Shown: positions 59,154 through 64,000 of the stretch, piece by piece
Numbering within the stretch: the stretch's first letter is position 1
How the letters are laid out: each line of letters begins with the position of its first letter
NCBI RefSeq assembly: GCF_045679555.1
Contig: NC_092110.1
Coordinates: forward strand, 682,001 to 746,000
Reading direction: 5' to 3'
Length of the DNA: 64,000 nucleotides
From: Salvelinus alpinus
Lineage: Eukaryota > Chordata > Actinopteri > Salmoniformes > Salmonidae
Translations under genes and position numbers: made by a program
Notes under the pieces: model-generated
Databases searched by the model: none
Seen by the model: the letters and a program-made list of their open reading frames with translations, nothing else
Told to the model about the DNA's origin: nothing

Positions 59154-60004
59154 CTCCAGAGAACCAGAGGACTACCCACTTCATTGGACCAAGGGTTGAC
59201 TTGTTTATAGACTTCCCTGGAAGCTAGACTATGAGGACTGACAGTAAGAACAATGTATAGAAGATACTGTGTGTGTACCACAAAACAGTATCCCAACAAC
59301 AACCACTGTTCAGTAGAGAGCCCAGTTATCTAGGTAGGTCTAGCTGTGACCCACACACTCTGACCCACACAGACCTTCTCCTGTGACATGAAGTATTAAC
59401 GTGGAGGAAATCAGACCCAAATAAACAGTGAAACTGCACTTGTGTTTAATGTCCCTGGAGATGACCAGAGGGTGTGTGCGTGTACAATAACATAGGAAAA
59501 ACAACCTGGTACAGAGGATGTATACCAGTTTTTGTGTGTGTGTGTCTGTGTTTGTGTATGCCATGCTCCCCCTGCCTCCAGCTATCCCCTGTGCAGTGCA
59601 CTGAAAGCCCACTAACATCCAAATACCTCTATGGAAACAGAAGGAAGGAAAGCTTTCCCTTGCATCTCAATATGATATGTAATCGACCCATGAGCATGGA
59701 AACACACACACACACACCGTTTGTGCGTGTGCTGAGTCAGAATAAAGAGCAATGTATTTACCTGTTACCTACACTTGAGAGAAAATAAATAAGCGTGTGT
59801 GAGTGTGTGTGAGTAAACACCTATCTTAAGACCCTATCTTAAGAGTGACAGACAGGAGTGTATTCGTGAGCACAACATGTAAACATGAATCCCATAAGTA
59901 GGTCAGTGAGAAACAACACTGAGTCAGAGGACCCAGTATTGGGCAAATGTGTTGTTTACTATAGTAGATCTGACTGTCAACAGTGAATATAAATGTAGCT
60001 TAGG
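59154..60004. other. gpr137c intron 1 sequence
   Basis: No exon or element recognised. Short GT/CA runs near 59533 and 59701. Confidence 0.4.
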
Positions 60005-61921
60005 CAATGTCTCTGGAGGCTCCTCAGAGGAAGGGGAGGACCGTCATCCTCAGTGAATTTCATATATATATTTTTTTATCATAAAAAAAAGGTGAAACAT
60101 TGAAAAAGCTATACTTCTTGATAAAACTATAATAAACATTTGCAGCCGGCCGCAACCGGGAGACCCATGAGGCGGCACACAATTATTGGCCAAGCTTCAT
60201 CCGGGTTAGGGGAGGGTTTGGCCGGCTGGGTTGTCCTTGTCCCATCACGCGCTAGTGACTCCTGTGGCGGGCTGGGCGCAATGAACGCTGACACGGTCGC
60301 CAGGTGTACGGTATTTCCTCCGACACACTGGTGCGGCTGGCTTCTGGGTTAAGCAAGGATTGTGCCAAGGAGCAGTGCGGCTTGGCGGAGTCGTGCTTCG
60401 GAGGACGCACGGCTCTCCCAAGTCCGTTACGGGAGTTGCAGCGATGGGACAAGACTGTGTACTACCAACAGCATATCACAAAATAAATATATATTTTTAG
60501 AATAATAACAACAACTATAATAAATATATTCACGTCACCAAATAATTTATTAAAACACTGTTTTGCAATTAAGGTCTACAGTAGCCTCAACAGCACTCTG
60601 TAGGGTAGCGCCATGGTGTAGCCGGAGGACAGCTAGTTTTCGTCCTCTGGGTACATTGACTTCAATACAAAACCTAGGAAGCTCATGGTTCTCACCCCCT
60701 TCCATAGACTTACACATTAATTATGACAACTTCCTCCTACCTATCATAGCTCTTGCAGCATGAACTAAACATTTTTCCACCCAATCAAAGGATCAGAGAA
60801 TGAATCTAGTACTGAAAGCATAAGCTACAGCTAGATAGCACTGCAGTACATACAATGTGGTGAGTAGTTGACTAAAACAGAGAGAAAGGCAATAGTTCAT
60901 TTTTAATTAACAAACATTTCTTCAAAGATGAAGGACAAGAAAGAGAGGGAGAGCGCTAGTTGTATTTCATAGTTATTTTTTCACTTTCACTTACTTAGCT
61001 AGTTTAGCCTACTCGAACACCAGGCTCAAACAGAGAGAGATGCTATGTTAGCTAGTTGGCTATGGCTATTCAACACTGGAACTCTTCCAAGTCAATGTAA
61101 GCTTTTGGTTTTACTATTTTATTGCCACCGGGGCCCACCGATGTAACTGCTAAAGTGCTTGCTGACTGTACTGCATGATTGTAGTGGGTTTACTAATACG
61201 TTAGTTCTATCATCTATGATGACTATGACGTTAGATAATATGGTGACAACGATGTAGGCTGTGTGTAGCCGTTAGCGGTTATCATATGAAGGTTTGGCTT
61301 GGAAAGGTTTTTTCGCCTGGTCACAGACAGCTGATGTGTTGTGAACTGAAGTCCACAAGCAATGGTAAAAGTTGAGAGAGGAGGCGAGAGCGTAGATGCG
61401 AGAACGAATTACAATGAGAAAAGTGATCATGCTGTTTGTATTTGGCTGCTATGAAAGTAAACTGTGTTTGCGTGTAATCAGGGGTGTATTGATTCCATAG
61501 ATTCTATTGAATTATTATTATTTTTTTATGGAAGCAAACGGAACAAAACCGGGATAAACATACCTGAATTTAACCAATAGATACTCGTTTGCAACTGTTG
61601 GACTAATGATTACACCCTAGATCAGCTAAATGCAGGCAAGTGTGTGCAAGGCGGTAATGAATGTCACTGTCTCTCACCTTGATTACTAAAAAGGATCTTG
61701 ACCTGTGCACCTACTTTGTAAACCTTCATTCATAGGCTAGGTTGTAGCAACCTCATGATGAGTAGAGACATTCGAGTATCATGTAGTAGCCTAAATATAT
61801 CAATGTTACATTGAGCTGGGTGAATGGAATATGAATGACAGTCATCCAATATGCTGTAATAGAAATAAGGCCATGCCGATGAAAACAATTATCGTCCTCT
61901 CTGATGTCCATACAGACATTT
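60005..61921 (+). mobile_element. hAT-like non-autonomous element, with SINE inside
   Basis: The left end CAATGTCTCTGGAGGCTCCTCAGAGG resembles the reverse complement of the right end, AATGTCTGTATGGACATCAGAGAGG. Interior phrases (ATAATAAATATATTCACGTCACC, GCCATGGTGTAGCCGGAGGACA) recur at 31421-31650. A SINE at 60143-60476 interrupts it. Target duplication unclear. Confidence 0.65.
60143..60476 (+). mobile_element. tRNA-derived SINE, head-truncated
   Basis: The body GGCGGCACACAATTATTGGCC, CCTCCGACACACTGGTGCGGC and CGGGAGTTGCAGCGATGGGACAAGACTG belongs to the 34968/43401 family, but the tRNA-like head with A and B boxes is missing. Confidence 0.85.
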
Positions 61922-62201
61922 TAACTATTAGGTGTCAGGCAATGCATGTGAGAAGACTCGCCACCAGCATACCAAAGTTTGGATCCCCCTCTCTCCTCAT
62001 CTCTTCCTCTTAAGTTATTCCTAAGACTGAGGGCTCTATTTTCTGCTGAGGCTAAGGCGGCACAAGCGTCAAACGCACGTTAGTTTGCAATTTCGTCACG
62101 TAAAAAATGTCACACTTGCATTTTCCAGCCCTAATGCCAGGTTCGACAATTTTCCTGTCTAACATCACCTCGTTGCGCTGAGGTGGGAGGGGTGGCACTA
62201 T
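61922..62201. other. Short intron stretch before LINE
   Basis: GAGGGCTCTATTTTCTGCTGAGGC at 62031 resembles the end of a common fish repeat, but no element could be bounded. Confidence 0.3.
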
Positions 62202-63783
62202 TTGAGGTGTGTCCTTACAAACAGCTCAGACACAAGAGGTATGTGGCAGGGTCTACAGTCAATCACGGATTACAAAAAGAAAACCAGCCCCGTCGCGGAC
62301 CAGGATGTCTTGCTCCCAGACAGACTAAATAACTTTTTTGCTCGCTTTGAGGACAATACAGTGCCACTGACACGGCCCGCTACCAAAACCTGCGGGCTCT
62401 CCTTCACTGCAGCCGAGGTGAGTAAAACATTTAAACGTGTTAACCCTCGCAAGGCTGCAGGCCCAGACGGCATTCCCAGCCGCGTCCTCAGAGCATGCGC
62501 AGACCAGCTGGCTGGTGTGTTTACGGACCTATTCAATCAATCCTTATCCCAGTCTGCTGTTCCCACATGCTTCAAGAGGGTCACCATTGTTCCTGTTCCC
62601 AAGAAAGCTAAGGTAACTGAGCTAAACGACTACCGCCCCGTAGCACTTACTTCCGTCATCATTAAGTGCTTTGAGAGAGGACCATATCACCTCCACCCTA
62701 CCTGACACCCTAGACCCACTCCAATTTGCTTATCGACCCAATAGGTCCACAGACGACGCAATCGCAACCACACTGCACACTGCCCTAACCCATCTGGACA
62801 AGAGGAATACCTATGTGAGAATGCTGTTCATCGACTACAGCTCAGCATTTAACACCATAGTACCCTCCAAACTCGTCATCAAGCTCGAGACCCTGGGTCT
62901 CGACCCCGCCCTGTGCAACTGGGTACTGGACTTCCTGACGGGCCGCCCCCAGGTGGTGAGGGTAGGTAACAATATCTCCACCCCGCTGATCCTCAACACT
63001 GGGGCCCCACAAGGGTGCGTTCTGAGCCCTCTCCTGTACTCCCTGTTCACCCACGACTGCGTGGCCATGCACGCCTCCAACTCAATCATCAAGTTTGCGG
63101 ACGACACTACAGTGGTAGGCTTGATTACCAACAACGACGAGACGGCCTACAGGGAGGAGGTGAGGGCCCTCGGAGTGTGGTGTCAGGAAAATAACCTCAC
63201 ACTCAACGTCAACAAAACAAAGGAGATGATTGTGGACTTCAGGAAACAGCAGAGGGAGCACCCCCCTATCCACATCGACGAGACAGTAGTGGAGAGGGTA
63301 GTAAGTTTTAAGTTCCTCGGTGTACACATCACGGACAAACTGAATTGGTCCACCCACACAGACAGCGTTGTGAAGAAGGCGCAGCAGCGCCTCTTCAACC
63401 TCAGGAGGCTGAAGAAATTCGGCTTGTCACCAAAAGCACTCACAAACTTCTACAGATGCACAATCGAGAGCATCCTGTCGGGCTGTATCACCGCCTGGTA
63501 CGGCAACTGCTCCGCCCACAACCGTAAGGCTCACCATAGGGTAGTGAGGTCTGCACAACGCATCACCGGGGGCAAACTACCTGCCCTCCAGGACACCTAC
63601 ACCACCCGATGTCACAGGAAGGCCATAAAGATCATCAAGGACAACAACCACCCGAGCCACTGCCTGTTCACCCCGCTATCATCCAGAAGGCGAGGTCAGT
63701 ACAGGTGCATCAAAGCAGGGACCGAGAGACTGAAAAACAGCTTCTATCTCAAGGCCATCAGACTGTTAAACAGCCACCACTAA
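62202..63783 (+). pseudogene. LINE reverse transcriptase, one frameshift
   Basis: Two overlapping frames: 62202-62705 with KTFKRVNPRKAAGPDGIPSR and [20 protein letters not shown], and 62671-63783 (370 codons) with [52 protein letters not shown], the catalytic [12 protein letters not shown] and the C-terminal region ending RLLNSHH. The break lies at CFER|..EDHITSTLP near 62675, where a few bases (the usual leucine-valine) appear lost. The catalytic box is intact. There is no upstream endonuclease domain because of 5' truncation. Confidence 0.88.
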
Positions 63784-64000
63784 CATTTAGTGGCCGCTGC
63801 CAACATACTGACTCAACTCCAGCCACTTTAATAATGGGAATTGATGGAATTTATGTAAAAATGTATCACTAGCCACTTTAAACAATGCCACTTAATATAA
63901 TGTTTACATACCCTACATTACTCATCTCATATGTATATGTATATACTGTACTCTATATCATCTACTGCATCTTGCCATCTTTATGTAATACATGTATCAC
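62202..64000 (+). mobile_element. 5'-truncated LINE, runs off window
   Basis: Begins inside the reverse transcriptase ORF (TNSSDTRGMWQGLQ at 62217) and extends through its stop at 63783 into a 3' untranslated region (TTTACATACCCTACATTACTC) that reaches the window edge. It is the better-preserved relative of the copy at 28604-30002. CR1/L2/Rex1-type by its RT motifs; the exact clade was not determined. Confidence 0.88.

Overview
The window reads as repeat-rich nuclear DNA of a salmonid fish (Salmo, Oncorhynchus or Salvelinus type). The evidence is the repeat set: decayed Tc1/mariner transposons of the Sleeping Beauty-like kind (termini CAGTTGAAGTCGGAAG) and of several other Tc1 families, tRNA-derived SINEs, hAT elements with 8-bp target duplications, a TTAA-flanked piggyBac-like element, non-LTR retrotransposons, and an LTR element of Gmr1-like layout. 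Host genes are split into exons with GT/AG borders. There are no bacterial features. Host genes: (1) the first coding exon of samd4a (Smaug1) on the minus strand at 5778-5973, with the rest of the gene off the left edge; (2) a broken ero1a (ER oxidoreductin 1-alpha) on the plus strand, with exon remnants from 25386 to 31257; (3) six exons of gpr137c on the minus strand from 52148 down to the stop codon at 38567, with exon 1 off the right edge. The homologues of all three lie on human 14q22, with GPR137C and SAMD4A on one strand and ERO1A on the other, tail to tail with GPR137C. The same order and orientations appear here, so this is a shortened ancestral block in which ero1a has decayed. Layout: 1-9000 is samd4a territory with one hAT and two foldback elements. 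9000-14000 holds a decayed Tc1, then an apparent hAT element that contains two further Tc1 copies and SINE pieces. 14500-16600 is a degenerate minisatellite interrupted by a Tc1. 16900-23800 is a patchwork of LINE fragments interrupted by a piggyBac-like element and a Gmr1-like LTR element. 24190-31260 is a truncated Tc1, a SINE and the ero1a pseudogene, whose introns hold a CA microsatellite, a Tc1-like MITE and a LINE nested in another LINE. 31400-38200 holds a long foldback element, a full SINE, a solo LTR, palindromic MITEs and a hAT element. 38567-52148 is gpr137c, with introns largely made of transposons. 52149-64000 is its first intron, with hAT elements, a nested Tc1 and a partial LINE. 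No novel defence-like or enzymatic system was found. The most interesting points are the ero1a pseudogene, a tripled heptad at the C-terminus of Gpr137c, a duplicated in-frame 5' splice site in gpr137c, and several insertions whose target sites can be read to the base.
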